Below are positions 39,401-50,770 of a DNA stretch of 64,000 bases, in pieces (within the stretch, counting starts at the first letter, position 1; every line of letters begins with the position of its first letter). This DNA is from Corticium candelabrum (lineage: Eukaryota; Porifera; Homoscleromorpha; Homosclerophorida; Plakinidae). Below the pieces are notes generated by a model, which saw only the letters and a program-made list of their open reading frames with translations, made no database searches and was not told the origin of the DNA. The stretch lies in the NCBI RefSeq assembly GCF_963422355.1, contig NC_085094.1:4002891-4066890 (forward strand), given 5' to 3'. The position numbers and the translations under genes are program-made.

Positions 39401-42161
39401 GAGCAATTCATAAATGAACTCTTTAGTTGCAAGTAAGAGCTATGTAATGGCATAAATCCAAATTCAGTTGTCCATCAATTTCATTAGTTCATTATATCAA
39501 CATCTACATAAGCATACAAATTTCCATACTAGAATTTGGTAATGGTCAATGGCATTGCACCCGGCAGAGTACAATAGTAAATTAAGATTGCTGCATGGTC
39601 CCCACTATTCATATGGATGGATACGAAACTTGTTTTACACAGGTTCAGCGGCATAGCTATAAGGGGCCTGCTGGGGGCACGTGCCTCCAAAATTTAGCTG
39701 TAGTTTAATTAGATTTTGATCTTAGCAGTTTTCACCAATATTTTCAAAGTTTAAGTTTAGCCCGATACCTGGTGTTAATGATTGTTAGTGCCCATGACAA
39801 TAATGTAATGATGATGACGACGATACTATTGAATCGCTTCTATTTTCCATGTCATGTGCCGTCAAATCTAGCACGCATTCTTAATGCAACCTCATGGCTT
39901 TGGCAATTGCCTAATGCAAATTCAGTCCCTTTAATTTTTTCCATGGCTGTCTTTGAGAAAGTTTTGCTCCTGACAAGAGGCTTATACTTATTGTAACTTA
40001 TTCAAAGTACTTCCAGCAAAATATCTAGACTCGGCTGATACTGTAGATTTGGTTGATACCACCAGAGACACTCTGATATTTGGACTGAATCATTATTTTA
40101 TCTACGGCAAAAGACAACGGTCTTTCTTTGAAGTCCCTCAAACCATGTTACAGATTGCAACAACCTACCAGTTTGAATGAGTTTGTTGTAATGGCAACGA
40201 TAGGAGAACAAAGTAATGAAGAAGATTTTAGAGACATCAATAACCATTATCACATTTCTATTTAGAACAAAACACTGGATCAAGTAATAAGAGAATTCAA
40301 CCAATGTTTTTCAGTTGAAAGTCAGTCTTTGATATAACAGCAGCTAGTGCATGTAACCCAAGATCGTCCTCCCTTCTTCTTAATTAGTTACGTCAAAGTT
40401 ATGGACACCTTGCATGGTTAAGCATTATGATCTTAATTAATCATGAAATGGTGTCATTTCAGGTGGAATCAGTAGCAGGATATCTACAAACAAACAGGAA
40501 GTAAAATCTCTCTGTCTGACGTAATAAATCATCTCTTGCCAGTCAAGGAGGCTTTCTTTAGACCTGCATGCTCAATGTCCTACAAATTGTATTGACACTA
40601 TGGGTGTATCTAGACCACATCATGTGAACGTACGTTCGTTTTCATTTGAAGAGATCGAAGACTACCTCATGATCAGGGCATGGGACTAATGAGATAAAAT
40701 AGTCTAGCGCTTCTGGCCATATCTGAGAAAGAGATATTTTGAGTAGGATAGACTTGGAAGCAGTTGCCGCAGTAGACAAAAACAGAAGAATTATATTAAA
40801 AGTGAAATAGTAGACGGTTAGAATAGAAGTAGAAATACAGATTTGAGAATTTTCTAGTGTGCCCCCCAAATGTTGGACTCTGGCTACGCCACTAACAGGT
40901 TGTTAGTCAGCTGTGCTCTAACATCCTAAATTCTAAAACATCTAGAATAATGAGTAATGGCATGACTTGTCAATGAAACCAGAACATCTGCATAGCTCTC
41001 ACAGTGTGCTACTGCTGTCTTGTTTATCAAGATTGTTTTATAGACATTTTAGTGTACATAAAGTCATTGCATTATACTACACTTATGATTACATTCTGCA
41101 GCAAGATGAATACTATGTCCACAAGAGTTAGACAATACTAATTCAGCTGTCCACCCCTTTGCTTATAGTACTCTTGGATGTGACACCTCTGCTTCAAACA
41201 AGTAAATGTAAACAACATTAGTAGATCTTTTTTGATGACAGTTTTTTTCATGTGCAGCTGATCAAACAGTTTCTTGAATTACTGTACTGCCGTATTTTTG
41301 CACAAAACCAAATGCCTTATTAGAAGAAACAGATACAGTAATCTAAGATGTTCTACGCTAATGACTTCATTTAAAGTTCTCTGAATGCTGCGTTAACGAC
41401 ACACTACAAATAAGTTACCAATCCTTAACTGTTGCTTGTCTTTTCAGAAGGCTAAAACATATGCACTTGGTCAATTTCTTGGGATCAGTGGCAATTTCTG
41501 AAAAACCTCTACAGCTTGGCCTGTTGTTTGAATGGTGTGATGGTGGCACATTGGCAACCACGATTGACAGTGCAGATTACAAGGCAGGATACACCAGAGA
41601 TGGATACCCAGTTGCTCAGCGAATTATTGTGGAGATAGTCAATGGAGTTAAGTATCTCCACGATCACGGAATTGTCCACAGACATTTGAAACCTGAATCT
41701 ATTATGGTAAGAAATACATCTACTCAATCAAATAGCCTTGAGCATTTTCTGCATGTCCCTAGTTTACTTCAGAGAAAACTGTGAAAATTGGAGACATGGC
41801 AATAGCGAGTCGTGTCAAAGAAGTCATGGAGTCTAAGATCCAAAGAATGACAGTCTACCTTGCCCCAGAGGTGAGACAAAATAAACCGTATGCTCTCCCT
41901 GCTGATATGTACAGCATTGGTCTTATAATGTGGGAAATCTGGAACAAATTGAGAATCCCTCAAGAATACCAACAAAATGAAACTGTCTACGACAGAGTTC
42001 CTCAAGATTTGCAGCGTGATCCCGGATTTATTGAAGTGAAGGAAGGAATTCAAAACACTCAATGGCAACAATTGGCAATCAAATGTTGGGATTTACTACC
42101 CGAAAAGAGACTCACTGCAAATGAGGCATACAAAGAACTTGAAAAAATCAGAAATGAATAA
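33459..42161 (+). CDS. Gene A': near-identical inverted copy of gene A, dynamin-like GTPase plus pseudokinase
   Basis: Exons: 33459-33935, 34475-34679, 35700-35983, 36050-36196, 37988-38313, 38365-39432, 41448-41706 and 41775-42161. They total 3,153 nt and 1,050 residues. Exons 2-7 have exactly the lengths of gene A. Exon 1 is 189 nt longer because a TPLQQ-type coding repeat is expanded to several units. GTPase motifs are GSTSSGKTT, VDSPGV and NKWDKL. The kinase has GYFSIVYKV and VALKIM, but HRHLKPES instead of HRD and GDMA instead of DFG, so it is predicted inactive. The C-terminus ends LEKIRNE and differs from A, whose tail is altered by an insertion. The reading frame is open throughout, so the protein may be made. 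Substrate and binding partners are unknown. Confidence 0.86.
33471..33735 (+). repeat. Expanded in-frame TPLQQ coding repeat in exon 1 of A'
   Basis: Units encoding variants of S/A-A-T-P-L-Q-Q with short D/N/E-rich linkers recur about seven times; gene A has only two. The DNA unit is around 30-36 bp with variants (ctgcaacaccactgcaacaa is typical). It enlarges a polar, Gln-rich, probably disordered N-terminal leader. Confidence 0.88.
34147..34250. repeat. 52-bp tandem duplication in intron 1 of A'
   Basis: Two adjacent copies begin ggttatccagaaaa; the left arm has one copy (about 11,690-11,740). It is a recent local duplication in the right arm, or a loss in the left. Confidence 0.85.
39433..41447 (+). 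pseudogene. Degraded transposase-like remnant inside intron 6 of A'
   Basis: Mirror of the remnant at 4,514-6,490, with the readable parts near 39,850-40,680 on the plus strand. Short frames are separated by stops that differ between the arms. Possible hAT-type origin; no intact open frame. Confidence 0.35.
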
Positions 42162-43629
42162 TTAACAGAACACTTCTATCTGACTGTGACTGTGTGGCTA
42201 ACCATTACCTGTTGATATCATGTAGTGCTATAGTTATGTTTAGTAGCCTGCCCATACCTTAAGAATGCAAACGGCATAAAATAAATCCGACACAACACTT
42301 GAAGGTAGCAGAAACTATTTCAAGGTGACTTTAGAAGGGTCACAATGACTAATTATAAAGTCTCATTGATACCAAATATATTCATATTCACAGCTCTGCT
42401 AGATCTACCTAACCTAACTGTTATGAAATTTTGCAGCAGAAACACCGACAGTGGTTCAAGACAAAATCTAAGTTTCCTGTAATAAATAAGAAACAGATGC
42501 ATCTAGTTACATAGTCTTTGATACTAACATTTGCCTACTTCCAAACAATGTCACCTGATCCACTCACTACCCACTCAGCTTGTCACTAGGCTCAACTACA
42601 AATTACCGACCATCAAGAGTACGTTCTCTGGAAAGTACCGAGTCTTTAAATTTGATCATGAGAGTTGTGCCTTTGTGCCAGTGAGCAGTTACTTTCGCTG
42701 GCTAAAAGATAAATAACATCAACCTAATGCAAAGATAACAGAGCAAATTCATACAAAGTCTGTGGCATTCAAAACTCCTTCCACAATTCCTGCGCTGAAT
42801 GAAGCACAATTTAAGCTGCCTATAACAGTGTTGTAATAAGGTTAAAAACTTTTGAAATTTTCCAGGCTCACTTTTGTCCTTTGGAACTGAGATAAACTTG
42901 TTGATAATTGGCTCCTTTTCAATTATATAATCTGTCATCAAACACGATAATAGGCTGACAGTGTCTGTGAATCACCTTACTGGTCACTTACACGTTGATT
43001 CATCACCAGTTGCATGTTCCAAGTTGTCAGCTTCTTTGCCAAAGAGTGTCTACAAGTAAAACATTGCCCACACAATATAATACACTGCAGCAGTCATATT
43101 AACATATTCAAATTTCATCTTTTATCAAACCTAAGCATGCACATGCAAATCTCTGCCATGGATAGTTCCAAGCTCAACTGAGAAAAGAGAACAACAGTTG
43201 GGTGTTCACTGTTGGGTTAGCAACATAATTCCATAAAATCCTTACAACTGCTACACAAACAGCAAGAACCATATTAAATACTTCAACTAGACATGAAGAA
43301 AGAGAAACACCCCTCAAAGTATGGTAAGCTCTGGTCAAAGCCACAGGAAAGCACGAGCTCCAAGGAGCATATTAATCTTAGCCACCACCCAATATACATA
43401 CGCATAAAACAGATTCTTAAGATAACACCCAGAGATCATGTGACAAATGAAAAAGTGTACAAATGAACAGGGCAACATCATTAAATCAGACAATTACCAA
43501 AAGACGAGTGAAGTACATGTATGCTGAACATGCCCAAAGGACAATACACAGTCAACCTCCAAAACTCATTTGGACACCACAAGACAGGAGGAAACAGAGG
43601 TAGGCCTTTCCAAAAATAGTCATTCTAAC
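42162..43629. other. 3' flank of A' (right arm intergenic)
   Basis: Mirror of about 591-2,070. It joins the A' stop codon directly, without the 1.7-kb left-arm insertion. No gene is assigned; an open frame at 42,702-42,941 (-) is the counterpart of the frame at 1,274-1,612. Confidence 0.5.
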
Positions 43630-44248
43630 GTATTCGCCCGTAATAATGCCCTGGGCATATAGAAAAGAAAGACTTATTTCCTGGGCATACACTAGGGCAT
43701 GGGAGTTATTTTGGTCCTATGCGTATAAATGGTCACAAAATGCTGTCATTTGGCCAGTCATCATCTAAATACTTGAAGACAGAAATATCACAAATGCTTG
43801 CAATTATCCATTTGCAAGATCAAAGCTACTGGTATCCATACAGCTTCAACATACACGCAGAAACTAAACACTATATACACGTGGTCGGCCTGACGCCCGT
43901 CAAGAGCACCAGGGCCAGTAATTGCAACAAAGACATGAGTCTAGCAGTAAGCACTTTCAGTCAACATTGACACCAGCTCATCAAACGCACACAGACGAAG
44001 ATGAATGTTCTGCGGACCCATTTTTGTTTTGTCTGCGCATGCATATCTTGGGCTAATACTTGGGCATGGGCGTATAGTTGGGCATGGGTGTTTTTCGGGC
44101 TGAAAGTTCTGACATGTCGCACATGAGCATATATACGAGCATGGCGTTATTTCGGTATGGGCGTTATTTCGGTATGGGCGTTATTTCGTTATGGGCGTTA
44201 TTTCGGTATGGGCGTTATTTCGGTATGGGCATTATTACGGGCGAATAC
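43630..44248. mobile_element. TIR element (MITE-like), copy 2, with internal minisatellite
   Basis: It begins gtattcgcccgtaataatgc and ends with the inverted complement (gcattattacgggcgaatac). Near the right end the motif ggtatgggcgttatttc is tandemly repeated four to five times (about 44,150-44,230), making this copy longer than copy 1. It sits about 60 bp inside the outer edge of the right arm. Confidence 0.78.
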
Positions 44249-44308
44249 GGTATTACTCGCGAATGCCAATACCTTCCATAGAGGGCCTTTGATAAAAAGA
44301 AGTACATT

Positions 44309-44696
44309 TAGTAGTCTTGTCTCCCGACGTGATCCGCGCTCCCTGACAGCAAGGATATCCAACATTCGTATGCCAACCTCTTGACCAAGCTCTGCAAGCC
44401 TATAACAATGATACTCACTTCAAACTACACCCATCTTACATTAGACCACAAAAAGTAAGTTCTTGACAGACGCATACAAACTGATTTCAGCTAAGCAATA
44501 ATTCCTTTTCACTTTATTCTGACTACATCTAAGCATTCGAAAAAACCAGACACCTATATTTGCAGAGCACTGAGCAGTAAAATTAGTAAGAGATATAAAT
44601 CACGATTGTCTTTGTCTTGTATAACAACCATAATTTCCTCATATGTAGTTGAATCATTCAAACATGTCATCTGAGCTGCATCCAAGTCCTAAGTTC
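44309..44696. other. Intergenic DNA just outside the right arm
   Basis: AT-rich sequence unique in the window. No gene, RNA or repeat is recognised. Confidence 0.5.
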
Positions 44697-44880
44697 TAAA
44701 GCCTGGTTCAAAATACACCTCGCGTCGCGTCGTGTTGCGTCAAAGGAGGCCGTTTCAGACGCAATGGGCTGGAATAGGAAAAAATCCTATCCAACACGTC
44801 GTGTCGTGTCGCTTCGGAAATGGCCTCCTTTGACGCAACACAACTTGGTGCGAGGTGTATTGTGAACCAGGCTTTACACT
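44697..44880. mobile_element. Foldback element with about 27-bp terminal inverted repeats
   Basis: The left end reads taaagcctggttcaaaatac and the right end gtattgtgaaccaggcttta, its near reverse complement. Inside, gcgtcaaaggaggcc and ggcctcctttgacgc are also complementary, so nearly the whole 184-bp element folds on itself. No coding capacity. Confidence 0.85.
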
Positions 44881-45486
44881 GGCACAGAACACACAAGATG
44901 GGTTTCTTGAAGTAGCCATGCAGAGACCTGCTACTGTGAAAGTATCCAATCTGTGGTATCCTTGTCAATTAGTGTAGTCTGTATAGACTAAAGACCATTG
45001 TGCTTAAATAGATCAGCTATTTTTTATGTTTATTATGGGCGGGGTTTAGCATGTAAGAGCTGGCCCGCCCAACATCTGGAGTGCTCTGCCGGCCCTAGAC
45101 AAACAAACAAGGCCTGCTGTACTAATATTAGTATTAGAGCAGGCGGAAGGAAATAGAATCGGCTGGTTGGTGGTAAGGTCGTTTCTTGGATCTAGATTAT
45201 TTAGTGTGGTTGAACACAGTACAACTGTTGTCTTGTGTTGGTGGTGTTGAGAAAGTTCTTTCTATATGAGTTCAGATTCTGACAAGATGATGTTGCTGAA
45301 GTAATTTGCTACGTGACATATCTTGCAACATACATGTAGAGCAACAATGAACCAATGGGTTAATGACTTGAACAAATATTTTTGGAAGTTCTCGCCAAAA
45401 GCCAGTTGGCGGAAGTTCCATTTCAAAAGTTGGAGCCCACCTGGCCCAGCCGGCCCTGTTGTCTGTTTTTCTCTATTAGTTCTGTC
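44881..45486. other. Intergenic DNA between two foldback elements
   Basis: Contains short GC-rich palindromic bits (gggcggggttt ... ggcccgccc near 45,040-45,070). No gene identified. Confidence 0.4.
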
Positions 45487-46421
45487 TAGCCTCGGCCTCC
45501 CAGACCCGTGTAGTGCCGATTCAAAATTGTCTTCCACGGGTCTGGGATGGTACCGCCTCTTCTCAATATATTGCGGTTGGTCCTAGGACCAGCATTAGTG
45601 TTCAGTTTCATAAATGCATACCTTCCCAATTACGGCTGTAATGCAAGAACGACGAAGACATGTCACGCTAGAACATCGTGTCGCATCCCGTTGCACGGGT
45701 ACCTTTGTGTTTAGAGTAGCTACGGTTTTATCATTTGTGTGTTAGTAGGGAATGCGTACAGGACGCTATGAAACAATTTCTTTTACTAATAGAGCCGTGG
45801 ACGTGATGATTGCCGCAAATCCGCTACAAGTCGCTGTCTAGTTTCAGAAAGATACACAGTATTCTACAGAAATACACAGTATTCTAGAAAGAATACTGTG
45901 TAGCTGCAAATTCGCAATGAAAAATTCGAGATGCACGCATCCACTGTGACTTGTCGCGGATTCGATGTGCCTTGCCGCGAAATCATGACAAAACTTTGCC
46001 GTGAATTCACAACAAGACTTTGTCCAGTAGACGTGAAGTTGTTGAGCATGCAGCTGGCTAGTCTAGACGTTGAAGCATCGGTTTGTAAATTAGAACAACC
46101 CGCTTTGCTCTAGAAGGTGTCGTTACTAACCGTTGACAGGCGCAGAATAAACCACAAGGTGTAGGGAGTGATTTTGCGTGAAGAGCATACTACAAGTCGT
46201 CGTTTGTGTACAGTCCTCTTTGGTAGACAGCAGATCACTACCCACCATGCATGAGATGTCTTCATTGATTACAGCCATAATTGGAAAGGTATGTATTTAT
46301 GAAATTGAACACTAATGCTGGTCCTAGGACCAACCGCAATATATTGAGAAGAGGCGATACCATCCCAGACCCGTGGAGCGATTTTGAATCAGCGCTACAC
46401 GGGTCTGGGAGGCCGAGGCTA
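45487..46421. mobile_element. Non-autonomous transposon with about 155-bp terminal inverted repeats
   Basis: The block 45,487-45,643 is repeated inverted at about 46,268-46,421. Ends read tagcctcggcctcccagacc and ggtctgggaggccgaggcta, and each arm also contains an internal hairpin around cccagacccgtg/cacgggtctggg. The element is flanked by gttctgtc at 45,479-45,486 and again at 46,423-46,430, an 8-bp candidate target-site duplication offset by one base on the right. Eight-bp duplications are typical of hAT and P-type transposons. The about 620-bp interior has no transposase. Confidence 0.85.
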
Positions 46422-46908
46422 CGTTCTGTCATACCAACAGAACAAACAAAAAAGAAGACATATAAACACATACACCATACAAACGTGCTTTGATCAATTT
46501 CGATTAGCCTGCACGAGTTCCGATTTATAAGAACGAAAATGTATTGACAAACGACAAGACAGACAAACGGACAAGCACACGAATGGAGACGCCACGTTAC
46601 TTTGTCTGCAGTTCTGCGACCGACAAGACTCTATGTTGACTGTACTGAACAATCTCCGAGAAAAGCAGAGCAAACGTGCTCAAGTTCACCTACAAGACAC
46701 GCCCACGCATAAACTCTCCAAAGGTATATTGAACATTCAACAGTTGCCTACCTCAGACTTCCCCCTGCTCAGAGGTCGGTCAAGAATGTTCGGAGGCGGC
46801 TTAGACCTACCAGAACTCATAACGCAATGAACTTTACCGTTGTCCAATTGCGCATGCGCAAACGTTGTAAAAATTCAGTTCTCGACGTATGAGATTGAAC
46901 ACAGCGCC
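46422..46908. promoter_or_regulatory. 5' flank of RANBP3
   Basis: Upstream of the RANBP3 start. An open frame at 46,633-46,830 ends shortly before the gene and contains a possible donor (aaggtatatt), but I could not connect it to a known protein. GC content rises toward the start codon (gcgcatgcgc near 46,852), consistent with a housekeeping promoter; no TATA box is seen. Confidence 0.35.
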
Positions 46909-47812
46909 ATGACGGACGACGGTAATTTCAAGCACTCGAAAAAACGATTATGTTTTGCGATCAAGTGTACTCTTGTGCTGGCTTTACGTTAGGTTTGCAC
47001 AAAGACGGCTCTTCTAATTCGGAAAATCGATCACTTGAGGATCTAAGAGCTGGCAGGAAGGTGAGTATTTGTGGGGTTAAATAATAATACAATAACAATA
47101 CGCATCTTCGGGGTTGTATTGGTGAGGGGTAAGGGAGGTGTTGTTGATTTCTCTAACAAAGTGGGAACAGATCGTCAACTCATCTTACCAACCTCATTTT
47201 CTTATCTTAAACGTATGAGTTTCTTTTGATTGTATAGTCAGTCTAGAGTTTTAGTTGGTTTGGCTCATACGAAGTTTGCTTATGGACGGTCTACATTTGC
47301 TTAAGTATACGGGACTTTACGTTCGTTTATGTAAAGATCTCTGTGGAAGGCAGTCGAGTTGTTACTGCTATTGTGTGTTTGGTGGCATCCTTGACTGTGT
47401 TTTGTCTTTGTGTATACTTAACGTTGAAAGTCATTCCAAGTTCACCAGTCTCAATCATGGGGCACACAAAATTTGCTAATACTAAGGGGCTGGTCATTAT
47501 CAAGTGTGGGGGGCTGGCAAATTTGCTGTGGAGGCCACAAGTTTGAAATTCAGTGATTTTTAGAGGTCACTAAGCATTTTAGTCATCTTCTGTTGGGAGG
47601 TTATAATTTTCAGGTTTTTTGTCAGTATACTATAGAATTGTATGCAGAACAGTATATGAAAGCGGCAATTCTTGCTTTACTTGTTTTGTCAGCAGGTTGA
47701 ATGGAAATGACCAACTGTAAAATCATACCTACTAAGGCCGCACTTGAACCCTGAAACAGGCTACTTTTATTGTACATACATATATGATTATATTTATATA
47801 TGATTATATGTA

Positions 47813-47869
<57 letters not shown>

Positions 47870-48616
47870 TATACTATAATATGCGAACACTCGGGAACGT
47901 CCACTTTCGTCTGTCCACATGTATGTCTGTAACGCACCGATCGACACGATGCCTGTCTCGGATCGTCGTGAAATGCGGTGGGCCGGTCGAGATCACAAGT
48001 CCGAGACAAATGGTCGCATCAGATTTCGCCTCGATCACCTTCGACGGCCTGAGATGAGACTTTGGAGGCCTAAAATGAGATGCGCGGATGTGTCTTTGTG
48101 GAAGTGATGTCATTCTCCACGAATAGATCATGACGTTTTATGTGGGAAGAGTCTGAGATGTGGATGCTGGAAAATGCAAGATTAATCTAAAATTAGATTG
48201 CTATACGAATGTGTCTTCGCGGAAGTGCCGAGTATGCGGATGTGATGTTAATTGAGATACGCGGGAGATTGAGATGCACGGGAGTTTGTTTATTTAATTG
48301 ACAGAGTAGCGGTGGTGACGTGCTGCATTGATCGTCTGGATGTGCTGGCTGTAGACTTTGGCGTTCTGAACTAGGATGAACCGGAGTTTGTTTGCTCAAT
48401 TCACTAATAGAGTATGCGGATGTGACATGCGCTCGCCAAGCACTGTATGCCATCCTCTAATTCCCAGAGTGCAAGATGTGCCGGCTCACCGGGCCGCTGT
48501 TGTGTGCATGCGTGCGTCTGTGTGTCACGGAAGGTGCGTCTTCTTTGCAGAAGTGGCGTACAACGATAGATTGCCATCGCCCACATTGCCACCGCCCATA
48601 GGGGCGGGTAGTACTA

Positions 48617-48656
<40 letters not shown>

Positions 48657-50682
48657 TTATATATTTATTTATACAGTGGGTAAATCCCACGCTCTACATC
48701 CACTACTAAATGTAATCTATCATTTAATATTCTAGCATTAAACTGCCAAAGCCGAACAGATAATTGTTCTAACAAATTACTAAACGCTTGACTAAATGAA
48801 AGTCTAGTTTTTGTCATTGTTTAGAGGCAATTATTCTTAGTGTAGCTAAACTAGCAGGTGTCCAAAACCAAACATTTCAACTATCAAAGGGTAGAAACAT
48901 CCGCCTGCAGCTTCCACATCTGCCTGGTGATGAGGATCTTTTTCTTCCTCTCCAGCAGTTGCAGCAGCTCCAGCCAAAGTTGAGATGGTATAATGTACAA
49001 AGGCTGCTTGGTATTCCAAATGGAAACATCAAAATAAGCAAGCTTGCCGTTTGTGAAATTGGGATGATAGATATCCCCAGGATGATTGAAAGTGCTACTG
49101 CAACGCTCCTCAAGGCGTGAACCAGCATCATCAACAAGTAACATGATATATTATATATTATATATATATATATATACACACACACACAGTACCGGTCAAG
49201 AAAGATTACTCAAATCAACATTTTACACACGTGGCATGTAAAATTACAATTATCTTAACAAAATTAGTGTTATATTGATTCAGTATTTTGTGTAACCTCC
49301 TCTAGCGTGTATGACATTGCTTACTCTTGTAATCATGCTATCAACAAGGGTTTGTGTTCTTTCTTGTGACACATTATTCCACGCTGTCTTCAAGCATTTC
49401 CACAGCTCTGATGTGTTATGTGGCAACTGCTGCAGGACAACACGCACAAGATAATCCCATATGTACTCAATTGGATTAAGATCCGGTGATTGAGCTGGCC
49501 AGGGACTAAGAGAGCTGGAGCCATGGTGCTGGAGCCATTTTTGAACACCCTTTGCCTGGTGAGCGGGAGCACTGTCATGCATAAGTGTGATGTCACCATG
49601 ACCTAGTTCAAACTCATAGATTGTTGGAACTAGCACATTTTCGAGAATGCATATGTACTTTTCAGTGTTTAACCAATCGTTGACCAATGCAATGTGACCA
49701 ATACGATTCCTCATCATGCAGCCCCACACCATGACACTACCTCCACCTTGTGGTACCGTCTGCACTACACAATCATCTTGCAGCTGCTCTCCTGCTTTTC
49801 TTCTTATCCATACGCGACCGCTAGTACGGAACAACTCAAATTGCTTTCATCGCTCCAGATTATGCGTGACCAATTGTCAGTTGTCCAGTTTCTGTGGTTC
49901 TGTGCAGATGCGAGGAGGCGAACGTGATACTCAGCTGTAAGGCGTGGCTTTGATGTAGCAACGCGGCCAAACAATCCACCCTCTCAGAGACGCCTTTTAA
50001 CAGTGGAGATGGAAATGTTTGCTCCATTGGCCTGCAAAAATTCGGACCTAGCCAAGAGTGCAGTTAATCATCGGTTAGAAAGTGATATTCAGATCAGCTG
50101 GTGATTGTCTCTTATGGAAGTCATGCGAGGTCTCCCGAGAATTCTTTGTTTCTGTATTTCCAGCTTTCCGTTGCCTTCTCGTTATGTTGGAAACTGTTTT
50201 CTGGCTACAGCCAACACGTTCAGCTATTTGCCTTTGACTGTAACCTTCTTCTCACAGTGTGACAATTTTACTGCAATTTTCAGATGAAGTTCTATCTTTC
50301 CTGACCATTTCGCTTTGAGATAGTTCCTAGGCAATTTGCAATGCAGCAGCACAAAATTTGCTCAAATTAATGAAAGAAATTTTCAGCCGAATGCTAGGTA
50401 GCTTAGTGGACAGTGTAGCAACTGGTCAAGAAAAAAACTATCTCTGCCAAATGAAAAATAGCTGCTCTAATATCTAAAATTGTATTGCTCAGCTAGCATT
50501 GCTAATGGTAACATACAACGTTCTGCAGTTTTCTGTGCAAACAAAAGTATACGAAAGTACAGCATACATATAGTTGATTAGTTTCAATACCACAAACATG
50601 TTCTGTGGGAATAGCGATGACAAATTATTGAATTGCTCTAGATCAGCAATTACTACAAGTAAGTAATTCTTTTTGACCGGTA

Positions 50683-50770
<88 letters not shown>

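Larger units (their letters stand above)
31193..44308. repeat. Right arm of the large inverted duplication
   Basis: This is the inverted copy of 1-15,458. It starts inside the last exon of B' and runs past A' and its 3' flank to a terminal-inverted-repeat element at 43,630-44,248. It ends about 60 bp beyond that element, where unrelated sequence begins. Because the right copy joins smoothly to the intact B' gene while the left copy has only an orphan exon tail, this arm looks like the source copy. Confidence 0.93.

Noticed and set aside
46633-46830. Upstream open frame as a first exon of RANBP3
   Set aside because: The ATG at 46,909 gives an in-frame join to all later exons; no homology or phase support for the upstream frame.
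47800-48057. Open frame with an Ile-Tyr run
   Set aside because: Translation of the TA tract running into the Helitron-like element; no coding support.
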